A program made the position numbers and the translations under genes. Below are positions 1 to 8,119 of a DNA stretch of 24,527 nt, in pieces. Below the pieces are notes generated by a model, which saw nothing but the letters and a program-made list of their open reading frames with translations, was not told the DNA's origin and searched no databases. Source of the DNA: JAZLIC01 sp045617225 (lineage in GTDB: Bacteria > Bacillota > Clostridia > Monoglobales > Monoglobaceae); the NCBI GenBank assembly GCA_045617225.1, contig JAZLIC010000072.1, positions 1 to 24,527 of the forward strand, read 5' to 3'. Position 1 is the stretch's first letter, and every line of letters starts with the position of its first letter.

Positions 1-709
1 TTAAAAGAGCTTCTGTTTCATCATTTGAGAGCTTTTTTTGTTCGTTAAGCTCGGCTAATGCTTTGTCGGTATCCTCGATAAGCCTAAGGGCAAAAAAACG
101 CCTGCTTGTGCTGTTTAGCTTTTCCTCAGGAAACGCCTGAATAATCTGCAAAAGTGCCTTTTCGATTGCGAAGTCATATCTTATGGTATAGGCGGACTTT
201 GTCCTTATATCAATTCTTTCAATATTCATTGCCAAGAACTTTTTAAAACGCTCCACATCAAACTTTTTCTTGGCGGAAATGCCGATTACGGGAATGTTCA
301 GTTCTTCTTTTAAAGCTTTTATATCAACAGAAATTCCTTTGCGTTTTGCTTCGTCAAGCAGGTTTACACAAAGGATTACTTTTTTGTTCATTTCAAGTAT
401 TTGAAGGACAAGATTTAAGTTTCGTGCAAGACAGGTTGCGTCTGCCACAACGACAATTACATCGACATCTAAATTACATATATGCTTGCGTGCAATCTCC
501 TCCTCGGGCGAATTTGAAAAGACGGAGTAGGTACCCGGAATGTCATAAAGACGATACTCCGTGTCTTCAAATATGTAAGAGCCGGAAGCTAAATCTACGG
601 TCTTTCCCGTCCAATTACCGGTGTGTTGTTTAAGCCCGGTAAGAGCATTAAAGAGGGTGCTTTTGCCTACATTTGGGTTTCCTGCAAATATAACTTTTTT
701 AAAACTCAA
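1..709 (-). CDS. feoB: Ferrous iron transporter FeoB, N-terminal GTPase part (3' end outside window)
   Basis: FeoB is the inner-membrane ferrous iron permease with a cytoplasmic N-terminal G domain. The 236 visible codons cover this G domain and the start of the following helical region. Seen: the P-loop GNPNVGKST within the first 20 residues, the G3 motif DIPGTY, and a G4-like NLLD. The membrane part lies beyond position 1, so this entry is partial by position, not broken. I chose the TTG at 707-709: it overlaps the feoA stop (TTGA) and has a strong GAGGAGG 10 nt upstream inside feoA. No ATG lies between this TTG and the P-loop. The coupling implies co-expression with FeoA. Family assignment is firm because of the G-domain motifs and the FeoA neighbour. 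Confidence 0.93.
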   Translation of the reverse strand, partial: MSFKKVIFAGNPNVGKSTLFNALTGLKQHTGNWTGKTVDLASGSYIFEDTEYRLYDIPGTYSVFSNSPEEEIARKHICNLDVDVIVVVADATCLARNLNLVLQILEMNKKVILCVNLLDEAKRKGISVDIKALKEELNIPVIGISAKKKFDVERFKKFLAMNIERIDIRTKSAYTIRYDFAIEKALLQIIQAFPEEKLNSTSRRFFALRLIEDTDKALAELNEQKKLSNDETEALL

Positions 710-960
710 TTCAGCAAATCCTCCTCACTTAGACAAATTTTGATTTTTTGTGCATCTTCGTGTCTGAGAGCGATTATGCTTCCTGTGATTTCATATGCAA
801 CCGGGTCGCCGAGAGGACTTTTAAAAACAGAGGTTACACGATTGCCTCTGACAAAGCCTAAATCCAAAAAACGGCGAGCGGTATTTGTATCAAAGTCTAA
901 AGATTTTATATAAGCGTCCTTCCCTATCGGGAGAGCGTTTAATGCAGTGCTTAAGTCCAT
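706..960 (-). CDS. feoA: FeoA family ferrous iron transport protein A
   Basis: This is a small 84-residue cytoplasmic SH3-like protein that partners FeoB in ferrous iron uptake. The length is typical for FeoA (about 75-85 residues). The sequence fits the family pattern: an RRFLDLGF segment (the usual R-x-L-x-x-LG-hydrophobic motif), then basic residues, a GDPVAYEI strand and an IALR strand near the end. The start ATG is preceded by AAAGGAGGAAAT at a good distance. It overlaps the feoB start by 4 nt. In bacteria feo genes are often controlled by Fur or by oxygen-responsive regulators; I did not see a convincing Fur box, so regulation is unresolved. Confidence 0.92.
   Translation of the reverse strand: MDLSTALNALPIGKDAYIKSLDFDTNTARRFLDLGFVRGNRVTSVFKSPLGDPVAYEITGSIIALRHEDAQKIKICLSEEDLLN
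720..726 (-). promoter_or_regulatory. Ribosome binding site deciding the feoB TTG start
   Basis: On the minus strand GAGGAGG lies inside the last codons of feoA, 10 nt before the TTG that overlaps the feoA stop. It supports TTG initiation and translational coupling of feoB to feoA. Confidence 0.75.
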
Positions 961-992
961 TTATATATTTCCTCCTTTATGTTCCTGCTTAC

Positions 993-1022
993 ATTATATG
1001 AGTTTTTTTAGAATTCGACACA
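993..1022 (-). promoter_or_regulatory. Candidate promoter of feoAB
   Basis: Minus-strand TATAAT (plus coordinates 993-998) stands 32 nt before the feoA start. The best -35 I can place, TGTGTC at 1017-1022, is a poor match with an 18-nt spacer. The -10 is convincing; the -35 is not, so activator-dependent transcription is possible. Confidence 0.45.
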
Positions 1023-1111
1023 GAATAAATTATAAATTCGTGCATTTTATGGTTGAAATATTATAAAAACTTTGGTAGAATAAGATGATATTATATGTAA
1101 ATTTTGAGAAT

Positions 1112-1145
1112 TTGACATAGTTTTTTTGATAAATCCCTGTAAAAT
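1112..1145 (+). promoter_or_regulatory. Weak candidate promoter upstream of yybS
   Basis: A perfect TTGACA (1112-1117) is followed by TAAAAT (1140-1145), but the spacer is 22 nt, too long for a standard sigma-A promoter. Something in this AT-rich 220-nt divergent region (961-1180) must start the long plus-strand run, yet I cannot place it well. Confidence 0.3.
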
Positions 1146-1180
1146 CAAGGGCTTTTGCGACTTGAAAGAAGGTAGAGCTT

Positions 1181-2146
1181 GTGAAAAATAACAGTAGAAT
1201 TGCCGCTATTTGTGAGGGGGCAATGATGACGGCGCTCAGTGTACTGTTCTTGCTGATAGTGCGGTTTGTGCCTGTGTTCTGGATTTTAGCATTGGTAGCG
1301 GCGAGCACTCCTACTGCGGCTTTGACGATACGACGCGGACTTGGTATCTCTGTGGTTTCGGTAATTGCGGCAGTCTTAGTGTTGTTTATCTTAACCGGTG
1401 ACCCGCTCAGCAGTATTTTGTCGTCGGCATTTTACATTCTGCCGGGACTTGCAATCGGATATACCTTGAAACGAGGCTGCAAGTTTTACACCGTTTTATT
1501 TTCGGCTTGCATAACAGTTGCTTTGGGGCTTGCCTTGGATATGATGATAATAAATTTTGCCGCTTCCGGAAACGGAATTGAGCAGATGCTTCAAGAAACG
1601 GTTAATATTTTTAAAACTGCATTTAACGATGCTTTGGCAAATGTAGATATTAAAGAAGCAGAAGAACTTTCAAACTCAATAAATCAACTGATTGACCAAA
1701 TACCAAGTATTATCAAATGGTATTTGCCATCATTTATAATTATCGCTTCACTGGTCATCAGTTATGCTACATTGATGTTTAGTATATTTATACTAAAACG
1801 CCTTAAAATATTTAAAGGCGAGGCACTTCCGTTTTCTATGATAAAGGTGCCGAAAAGTATGTGCTTTATCACATTGGTACTTGCGCTTATTACAAATTTC
1901 TCACTTGATAAAGGTGTGCTTAGTGCGGTCTTTGATAATATGGTTTCGATAATGTACTTTGTGATAGGTGTTTCGGGATTTTCGTTTTTGGACTTTCTCA
2001 TTAAGAAGAAGGTTAAGTCGGGCGGAATAAGATTTATAATATATCTTGTTGCATTTTTTATAGGTTATATATTTATTGGAGTTATTATGTATGCTCTCGT
2101 TATTGTAGGTTTGATTGACGGAGTAAGAAATATAAGAAAGATATAA
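1181..2146 (+). CDS. yybS: YybS-like (DUF2232) polytopic membrane protein
   Basis: This 321-residue integral membrane protein has roughly eight hydrophobic segments: clusters near residues 15-35, 40-75, 80-100, 105-130, 175-205, 225-240 and 270-315. A soluble, acidic, helix-forming stretch lies near residues 130-170. The family is found directly upstream of gdpP (yybT), rplI and the replicative helicase in many Firmicutes, exactly the order here. Its biochemical role is unknown; a resemblance to ECF-type transporter S components has been discussed for such proteins, but nothing here proves transport. GTG is used as start, preceded by GAAGGTAGAG. It ends 13 nt before gdpP, so co-transcription is likely. 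Identification rests on synteny plus topology. Confidence 0.82.
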   Translation: MKNNSRIAAICEGAMMTALSVLFLLIVRFVPVFWILALVAASTPTAALTIRRGLGISVVSVIAAVLVLFILTGDPLSSILSSAFYILPGLAIGYTLKRGCKFYTVLFSACITVALGLALDMMIINFAASGNGIEQMLQETVNIFKTAFNDALANVDIKEAEELSNSINQLIDQIPSIIKWYLPSFIIIASLVISYATLMFSIFILKRLKIFKGEALPFSMIKVPKSMCFITLVLALITNFSLDKGVLSAVFDNMVSIMYFVIGVSGFSFLDFLIKKKVKSGGIRFIIYLVAFFIGYIFIGVIMYALVIVGLIDGVRNIRKI

Positions 2147-2159
2147 TAGGTGCTTTAAA

Positions 2160-4202
2160 ATGGCAAAATCAAAGAATGAAATTTTTAACAGTAAATTCAG
2201 CTCTGCTGCACGCAGTTCGATTATCCCGGGTGTAGTTTTGCTTTTGTTTGGTGTACTTACACTGATTTTAAACTATATTTACAATTATGATTTGCAGTTT
2301 TTGGGTATCGGTGAGGTGATAATAGGCATAGCTTTGTTCTTGGCATCAATTATTACCGCCAAAAGTAAAAAAGCAGAGTTTATTAAGGCGTTGGAGGACT
2401 TTTCTTTCTGTACCGAAGACACTGCAAAAGCGGCAGTGCTTAACTTCCCTGCACCTTTTGTAATCACCGACTCCGACGGTAGAATATCCTGGAATAATAC
2501 ATTGTTTTCTGATATGGTAGGCAGAGAGAATATGTTTGGCGAGAACTTGACCGACATTTTGCCTGACCTTAAAATAAGCCGATTTATCGAAGAACCGTAT
2601 CCGGAGCCTGAGGAGATGATTTATAACAACCGCTATTATACAATTAGCGGAAGCACGGTGTCTATCGGAAGCGGTGAAGGCAGCACTGTTATGCTTGGCG
2701 TCTATTTTACAGATAATACCGATGAAAAGATTTTCCGCCGGGAGTGCGAAGATAAACGTTTGGTTGAGTGTATAGCGATTATTGATAACTATGACGAGGT
2801 TTTCAGAAACACTCCGAATTCAAGCCACGGCTCGTTGATAGGTGAGATAGAGCGTGTTATTAACGAGTGGGTTGAAAGCGGCTTGGGTATTTCCAGACGT
2901 TATGAAAGAGATAAGTTTATCATAGTTTTTGAGTATGGTGAATTTAAAAAGTTAGAAAGCGAGAAGTTTACCGTACTGAATAATGTCCGTATGATAAATA
3001 TGGAAAACAAAATTCCGGTTACGCTTAGTATCGGTGTAGGAAAATATGGCGAAAATATAGATGAAAGTGACAAGATGGCACGCCTTGCGCTTGAAATGGC
3101 ACTTGGCAGAGGCGGTGACCAAGCAGTTGTAAAGTCGCCTGATTCATTGGATTTCTATGGCGCAAAGGCAAGGGAAATTGATAAGAATACAAAGGTTAAG
3201 GCACGTGTTGTTGCACATACTTTGACAGAGTTTATAGACCAAGCGGAAAATGTTTTGATTATGGGACACCAAAACGGCGATATGGATAGCTTGGGTGCAG
3301 AAATCGGAATTTTAAATGCCGCCCGTTTCAGAGGAAAAAGAGGATATATCGTCTTAAATAAAAATACTACCAACGCAAAAGCTGTCCTTAAAAACTTTTT
3401 AGATGACTCGGATTATCAAGATGTATTTATAAATGGTGATTATGCACTTGATGTTATGACAAAGAGCAGTCTTTTGGTTGTTGTTGATACCCACAGACCG
3501 AGTATGCTTGAATATCCTGATGTTTTATCTGCGGCAAAATCGGTAGTTCTTATTGACCACCACAGAAGATGCGAGGAATATATAGAAAACCCTGTTCTTG
3601 TATATCACGAGCCGTATTCTTCTTCAACCTGCGAGATGGTAGCGGAGATGCTTCAATACATTTTAGAGGATAATGCGCTTGGTACAAAGGAAGCAGAAGC
3701 GCTGTATGCGGGAATATATATGGATACAAAGGGATTTACCTTTAAAACAGGCGTGCGCACATTTGAAGCTGCATCATACCTGCGACGCAGAGGTGTTGAC
3801 CCTGTTGCGGTGAAAAGACTTTTCAGAAATGATATTGAGGGCTATATCCAAAAATCCAAAATCATTTCAAATGCCCAACTGTACAGGGGAAATATTGCCA
3901 TAGCATTTTGTGATGAGCACGCAGAGGATATGCGTGTAATCGTGGCACAGGCGGCAGATGATTTGCTTAATATAACAGGTGTTGAGGCGTCGTTTGTACT
4001 TGCTAAGATAGGCAATAAGATAGTAATAAGCGGTCGCTCTTTGGAAACTGTTAATGTTCAGTTGATACTCGAAAAGTTAGGCGGCGGCGGTCATGTTACC
4101 ATTGCAGGTGCACAGCTTGAAAATTCAGGTATAGGTATTGCAGAGGTAAAACTTAAAAACGCAATAGATGAGGTACTCTACGATGAGGAACCCACTCAAT
4201 AA
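2160..4202 (+). CDS. gdpP: Cyclic-di-AMP phosphodiesterase GdpP (PAS-degenerate GGDEF-DHH/DHHA1)
   Basis: GdpP hydrolyses the second messenger c-di-AMP to pApA, which affects potassium/osmotic homeostasis and cell-wall stress. The 680 residues match the usual 650-680. Order: two membrane helices (about 21-40 and 49-67), a PAS-like region (about 95-140), a degenerate GGDEF domain (about 195-320) lacking a GGDEF catalytic loop, and DHH plus DHHA1 domains (about 360-670). Catalytic residues are intact: H370, D374 and D376 (GHQNGDMDS), D443 in VDTH, the D466-H467-H468 triad, D522 in MDTKGF, and GGGGH at 641-645. The protein should therefore be active. It sits between yybS and rplI as in Bacillus. 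The degenerate GGDEF is normal for this family, not a defect. Confidence 0.96.
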   Translation: MAKSKNEIFNSKFSSAARSSIIPGVVLLLFGVLTLILNYIYNYDLQFLGIGEVIIGIALFLASIITAKSKKAEFIKALEDFSFCTEDTAKAAVLNFPAPFVITDSDGRISWNNTLFSDMVGRENMFGENLTDILPDLKISRFIEEPYPEPEEMIYNNRYYTISGSTVSIGSGEGSTVMLGVYFTDNTDEKIFRRECEDKRLVECIAIIDNYDEVFRNTPNSSHGSLIGEIERVINEWVESGLGISRRYERDKFIIVFEYGEFKKLESEKFTVLNNVRMINMENKIPVTLSIGVGKYGENIDESDKMARLALEMALGRGGDQAVVKSPDSLDFYGAKAREIDKNTKVKARVVAHTLTEFIDQAENVLIMGHQNGDMDSLGAEIGILNAARFRGKRGYIVLNKNTTNAKAVLKNFLDDSDYQDVFINGDYALDVMTKSSLLVVVDTHRPSMLEYPDVLSAAKSVVLIDHHRRCEEYIENPVLVYHEPYSSSTCEMVAEMLQYILEDNALGTKEAEALYAGIYMDTKGFTFKTGVRTFEAASYLRRRGVDPVAVKRLFRNDIEGYIQKSKIISNAQLYRGNIAIAFCDEHAEDMRVIVAQAADDLLNITGVEASFVLAKIGNKIVISGRSLETVNVQLILEKLGGGGHVTIAGAQLENSGIGIAEVKLKNAIDEVLYDEEPTQ

Positions 4203-4238
4203 AATAACACAAAATAACGATTGCAGGAGGTATAACAT

Positions 4239-4685
4239 ATGAAGGTGATTTTGTTAAAGGACGTAAAAGCACAAGGCAAGAAAGGTGACCTTATTGATGT
4301 AAGCGACGGCTATGCGATAAACTTTTTGCTTAAAAAAGGTCTTGCAAGAGAGGCTACAAAACAAGCGATAAATGAGCTTGAAGGTAAAAAGGGTGCAGAA
4401 ACATACAGACGAAACCAAGAGGAGCTTAAAGCACAGAATATAGCCGAAAGATTAAAAGAAATCACGGTAAAGCTGAGTGCAAAAGCCGGCAAGGAAGGAA
4501 AACTTTTCGGCTCTGTTACATCAAAAGATGTTGCGGAGGCACTTAAAGAACAGTTTAATATCGAAGTCGATAAGCGTAAAATAGATTTGCCGGACGGTAT
4601 TAAAACTTGCGGTATCCGTGATGTAAATGTTACATTATATACAGGAGTAGTCGGTACATTTAAAGTTCAGGTAACCGAGCTTTAA
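4239..4685 (+). CDS. rplI: 50S ribosomal protein bL9
   Basis: This protein binds 23S rRNA through its N-terminal domain and extends away from the 50S surface. The 148-residue length is canonical. It begins MKVILLKDVKAQGKKGD and continues with V-S-D-G-Y-A-x-N-F-L, the bL9 signature. A long connecting helix follows (about residues 40-75), then the C-terminal domain with GKLFGSVTSKD and a final strand. The ribosome site GCAGGAGG is well spaced before the ATG. It is 36 nt after gdpP and 24 nt before dnaB, consistent with one operon. Confidence 0.98.
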   Translation: MKVILLKDVKAQGKKGDLIDVSDGYAINFLLKKGLAREATKQAINELEGKKGAETYRRNQEELKAQNIAERLKEITVKLSAKAGKEGKLFGSVTSKDVAEALKEQFNIEVDKRKIDLPDGIKTCGIRDVNVTLYTGVVGTFKVQVTEL

Positions 4686-4709
4686 AGGCGTACTTTAAAG
4701 GAGAATTTT

Positions 4710-6056
4710 ATGGAAGAAACATTAGCGGTAGAGAGAGTAGTTCCTTTCAGTAACGAAGCGGAACAGTCGGTTTTGGGAGCAATGTTTTTGGACAGAAACT
4801 GTATCCCTGATGTTATAAGCCGAGTTAAACCTGACGATTTTTATATCGAAAGGCACAGAGAGTTCTTTGAAGCTATGGTAGAACTTTATAATCTTGGTAA
4901 GCCGATAGATATTGTTACCATAAAAGAGCATTTGACTCTGCGTGGTACGCTTGAAAGCATAGGCGGTATAGATTTCGTAGTTGAGGTTGCAAACCTTGTG
5001 CCGTCACCTGACAGTGTAAAGTATTATGCCGATATAGTAAGCGATAAAGCAGTGCTTAGACGAATGATAAAGTTATCAGATATGGTAAGCGGAAAATGCT
5101 ATCGTGGTGACGAGGACACAAGCGATTTGTTAAGCTTTGCCCAACAAGGTCTTTTAGATATTACCCAATCCCGTGACAGCAAAGGCTTGGTACACCTTTC
5201 AAAATACTTGGACGCAAGCCTTGAACATATTGACGAGCTTTCAAAGGACGACAATTCTGTCACAGGTATTCCCACAGGTTTTAGGGATATTGACCGCAGA
5301 ACTGCGGGACTGCACCCGGCAGAGCTTGTTTTGATTGCCGCCCGTCCGGGTATGGGTAAGACAAGCTTTGCACTTAACATTGCTGAGAATGCCGCAATTC
5401 GTTATGGGAAGAAGGTTGCAATATTCAGCCTTGAAATGCCCGGAATTCAAGTGGCTAATCGTCTTTTGTCTTCTCAGGCAAAGGTAAGCTCCGAAAAGAT
5501 TAAGAAGGGCAACTTGAAAGATGACGATTGGGGAAAGATTGCAGAGGCGTTTGCAAAGCTTTCAAAGGCGAATATATACATTGATGATACTTCAAGTATA
5601 ACGGTTACGGACATCGGTGCACGTTGCAGAAAGATGATGCTTGAGCGTGGACTTGATATGGTTGTGATAGATTATCTGCAACTTATGAGTGCGGCTAAGG
5701 AAAGCCGTGGCGGTAACAGACAGAATGAGATTTCGGAAATTTCCCGTACCCTTAAAGTGCTTGCAAATGATTTAAATATTCCGATAATTGCTCTCTCTCA
5801 GCTGAGCCGTGCTTCGGAGAAGGAAAAGCGTGAGCCTGTACTCAGTGACCTTAGGGACTCCGGTGCAATAGAGCAGGATGCGGATATTGTTATGTTTCTT
5901 CACAGAGAGGGATATTACAAGGAAGATGCAGAAGAACCAAATAAGACAAAGTGTAAGTTTGATAAGCACAGAAACGGTGAGGTCGGATATGAATATCTGA
6001 CTTGGCTTGGAGAGTTTACAAAGTTTTCTGATTGGAGCGGAAACCGTGAAAGTTAG
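4710..6056 (+). CDS. dnaB: Replicative DNA helicase DnaB (DnaC in Bacillus nomenclature)
   Basis: This is the hexameric 5'-3' helicase that unwinds DNA ahead of the replication fork. It has 448 residues, the normal length. The N-terminal primase-interacting domain starts with the typical P-F-S-N-E-A-E-Q-S-V-L-G-A pattern (residues 11-23). The RecA-like motor has Walker A RPGMGKTS with K217, Walker B VVIDYLQLM with D321, the QLSR sensor region and DLRDSGAIEQDAD near the C-terminus. There is no intein or insertion. Its end overlaps the probable tilS start by 11 nt, which implies translational coupling. Confidence 0.98.
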   Translation: MEETLAVERVVPFSNEAEQSVLGAMFLDRNCIPDVISRVKPDDFYIERHREFFEAMVELYNLGKPIDIVTIKEHLTLRGTLESIGGIDFVVEVANLVPSPDSVKYYADIVSDKAVLRRMIKLSDMVSGKCYRGDEDTSDLLSFAQQGLLDITQSRDSKGLVHLSKYLDASLEHIDELSKDDNSVTGIPTGFRDIDRRTAGLHPAELVLIAARPGMGKTSFALNIAENAAIRYGKKVAIFSLEMPGIQVANRLLSSQAKVSSEKIKKGNLKDDDWGKIAEAFAKLSKANIYIDDTSSITVTDIGARCRKMMLERGLDMVVIDYLQLMSAAKESRGGNRQNEISEISRTLKVLANDLNIPIIALSQLSRASEKEKREPVLSDLRDSGAIEQDADIVMFLHREGYYKEDAEEPNKTKCKFDKHRNGEVGYEYLTWLGEFTKFSDWSGNRES

Positions 6057-7452
6057 CGAGCAAGTAATAGAAACAATAAAAGACACAATACAGAGGCATA
6101 ACCTGATTAAAGACGGTGATTTTGTGCTTGTGGGTGTATCAGGCGGTGCCGATTCGGTATGCCTTTTGCATGCTCTTTTGTCCCTGAAAAAAAGTATTAA
6201 CTTTGAAGTTGAGGCGGCTCATGTAAACCATATGCTTCGCGGGGCTGATGCAGACAGTGACGAGGAGTATGTTTTAAGCCTTTGCAAAAAACTAAAAGTT
6301 AAGGCAAGTTCTGTGCGTATTGATGTTGATGCATTGGCAAAAGATAAAAAAATGACATTAGAGGAAGCAGGCAGACTTGCAAGATATGAATTCTTTACCG
6401 AGCTTTGTAGTGGTAAAAAGAATTATAAGATTGCAACCGCACATAACAAAAATGACCAAGCGGAAACACTGCTTATGCGTATTATGCGCGGTACAGGTAC
6501 AAGCGGTTTGCGCGGTATAAAGTATTTGCGGCGTGACAATGTTATACGCCCCCTGCTTGATGTTGAAAGAAAAGATATCGAAGCGTACTGTGATGAGAAT
6601 AACCTTGAATTCAGGACCGACATCACTAATACGGAAAACACACAAACAAGAAGCCGTATAAGAAATGTATTGATTCCTATGCTTGAAGAGCAGTTTAATC
6701 CGAATATTGTTTCAACTCTTGCGAGGCTTACAAATAATGTGGCAGATGACGCAGACTTTTTAGATAATTATGCAAATCGTTTATACAAAAGACTTAACAG
6801 TCCTCTGCCCGACCATAAGCCGACAGTCCTGCATATAGAGTCTTTAAATATGATAGGCTTTTCGATTCAGGCACGGCTTGTATTGATAGCGGCACGAGAG
6901 GCTATGGGCAGAAGCGATTATAATTTAGAGCGTCGCCATATAATTGATATTTTGTCATTATGTGACGCCGATACGGGTGACAGTCTTGACTTGCCGGAAG
7001 GACTTAGAGTTTCTGTTGAGTATGGGTGGTTGTATTTTGTAAATACTGTCACCGATATAAGCAATGGGAATGCGGATTTTACGGTCAAAGTTTTCCCGGG
7101 AAATTCCTATGACTTGCCCAACGGTTACAGGCTTAAGCTTGAAGTTAAGGATAGCGGATATGAACACAAGGCAAATGAGATGCGGCTTAACTATGACATA
7201 ATAGACGATGAAGCACTTAGCGTGCGTTTTAGAAGGCGTGGCGACAGATTTGTCTATGATATGGATGGAAAGAGTAAAAAGGTGTCCCGTTATTTGATTG
7301 ACCAAAAGGTTTCGAGGCGAGAGCGGGACAGCATCCCTCTGCTTTGCCATGACGGTAAAGTGGCGGCAATTTTGGGTATAAGGGTGGCAACACCGTTTTA
7401 TATCAATAAAAATACAGGAAAGATTTTAGTGGTGACTTATGAAAGATGTTAA
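6046..7452 (+). CDS. tilS: tRNA(Ile)-lysidine synthetase TilS
   Basis: TilS uses ATP and lysine to modify C34 of the CAU-anticodon tRNA-Ile so that it reads AUA codons. It is usually essential. The 468 residues fit the long, three-domain form: an N-terminal PP-loop ATPase with SGGADS (residues 32-37) and AHVNHMLRG, a middle TilS domain, and a C-terminal tRNA-binding domain ending with RFRRRGDRF and a VSRYLID-like segment. An upstream ATG at 6007 is in frame but lies deep in dnaB without a ribosome site. The GTG at 6046 has GGAG 8 nt upstream and gives an N-terminus of normal length, so I prefer it. tilS-hpt is conserved gene order in Firmicutes. Confidence 0.95.
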   Translation: MKVSEQVIETIKDTIQRHNLIKDGDFVLVGVSGGADSVCLLHALLSLKKSINFEVEAAHVNHMLRGADADSDEEYVLSLCKKLKVKASSVRIDVDALAKDKKMTLEEAGRLARYEFFTELCSGKKNYKIATAHNKNDQAETLLMRIMRGTGTSGLRGIKYLRRDNVIRPLLDVERKDIEAYCDENNLEFRTDITNTENTQTRSRIRNVLIPMLEEQFNPNIVSTLARLTNNVADDADFLDNYANRLYKRLNSPLPDHKPTVLHIESLNMIGFSIQARLVLIAAREAMGRSDYNLERRHIIDILSLCDADTGDSLDLPEGLRVSVEYGWLYFVNTVTDISNGNADFTVKVFPGNSYDLPNGYRLKLEVKDSGYEHKANEMRLNYDIIDDEALSVRFRRRGDRFVYDMDGKSKKVSRYLIDQKVSRRERDSIPLLCHDGKVAAILGIRVATPFYINKNTGKILVVTYERC

Positions 7453-7966
7453 TGTAAGTAAAGTGTTATTTTCACAAGAAGAAATTATCAAGAGAGTAAA
7501 GGAGCTTGGCGATAAGATAACCGCTGATTATGACGGACAGATTATCCTTATCGGAATTTTAAAGGGAAGTGTTATCTTTTTGAGCGACCTTTCAAGGTAC
7601 ATAAAGCGTGATGTAAGATTTTCATTTATGGAGGTATCTACATACGGCGACGGAAGTGTAAGTCAAAATGTACTTAATATCAAAAAAGATTTGGATATAG
7701 ATATAAGCGGTGCAGATGTTTTGATAGTTGAGGACATAGTTGATACCGGCTTTACACTTAGCGAGCTTAAAAAAGAGCTTTTAAAGCGTAATCCCAAGAG
7801 CCTTAAAATTTGTACCGCCTTTAATAAGCCGTCACGCAGAACGGTTCCAATAGATGTGGATTATATAGGCTTTGATATACCTGATGAGTTTATCGTAGGC
7901 TATGGACTTGACTATGCGCAAAAATATCGCAATCTTCCTTATCTCGGAGTAGTGGAGGGTGTTTAA
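7439..7966 (+). CDS. hpt: Hypoxanthine (guanine) phosphoribosyltransferase
   Basis: This purine-salvage enzyme makes IMP or GMP from hypoxanthine or guanine and PRPP. The 175-residue length is typical. The PRPP-binding loop VEDIVDTGFTL is at residues 97-107 and GILKGS near residues 38-43 provides the other PRPP contact. The C-terminal part carries the expected D-x-x-G-F-D-I-P-D-E-F-x-V-G-Y-G-L-D-Y pattern. It overlaps tilS by 14 nt in another frame, indicating tight coupling. In many Firmicutes the next gene is ftsH; here it is not (see the 43-codon ORF that follows). Confidence 0.96.
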   Translation: MKDVNVSKVLFSQEEIIKRVKELGDKITADYDGQIILIGILKGSVIFLSDLSRYIKRDVRFSFMEVSTYGDGSVSQNVLNIKKDLDIDISGADVLIVEDIVDTGFTLSELKKELLKRNPKSLKICTAFNKPSRRTVPIDVDYIGFDIPDEFIVGYGLDYAQKYRNLPYLGVVEGV

Positions 7967-7969
7967 AAT

Positions 7970-8101
7970 ATGCGTAAACTGAAAGAATTTACAGATGCGG
8001 TTGCGTATCTTATAATGATATTTTCGCTTCTCTTTGTGCTTATCTTAAAGTGCATCGAAAGAAATGAAGAGAAAAACCTCAAAAAATATATAAAGCTTTA
8101 A
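7970..8101 (+). CDS. Predicted 43-residue single-pass membrane microprotein, function unknown
   Basis: This ORF begins with ATG 3 nt after the hpt stop and has GGAGGG (7954-7959) 10 nt upstream, inside hpt. It ends 18 nt before the aminotransferase gene. The peptide has a short charged N-terminus (MRKLKEF), one hydrophobic helix (about residues 11-27, rich in I, L, V, F) and a strongly charged C-terminal tail with many Lys and Glu. This is the layout of a single-span membrane microprotein. The placement, ribosome site and codon use match its neighbours, so translation is likely. I recognise no family. It sits where ftsH often lies after tilS-hpt, so a relict FtsH N-terminus or an independent small protein are both possible; nothing in the sequence proves either. 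Confidence 0.6.
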   Translation: MRKLKEFTDAVAYLIMIFSLLFVLILKCIERNEEKNLKKYIKL

Positions 8102-8119
8102 AGAAAGGAAGATACTGCT

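Noticed and set aside
623..913. Plus-strand 96-codon ORF over feoA/feoB
   Set aside because: It lies antisense to well-supported feoA and feoB coding sequence and shows no recognisable motif.
6007..6045. Upstream ATG start for tilS
   Set aside because: It would extend the protein 13 residues into dnaB without a ribosome site; GTG 6046 has a well-spaced GGAG.
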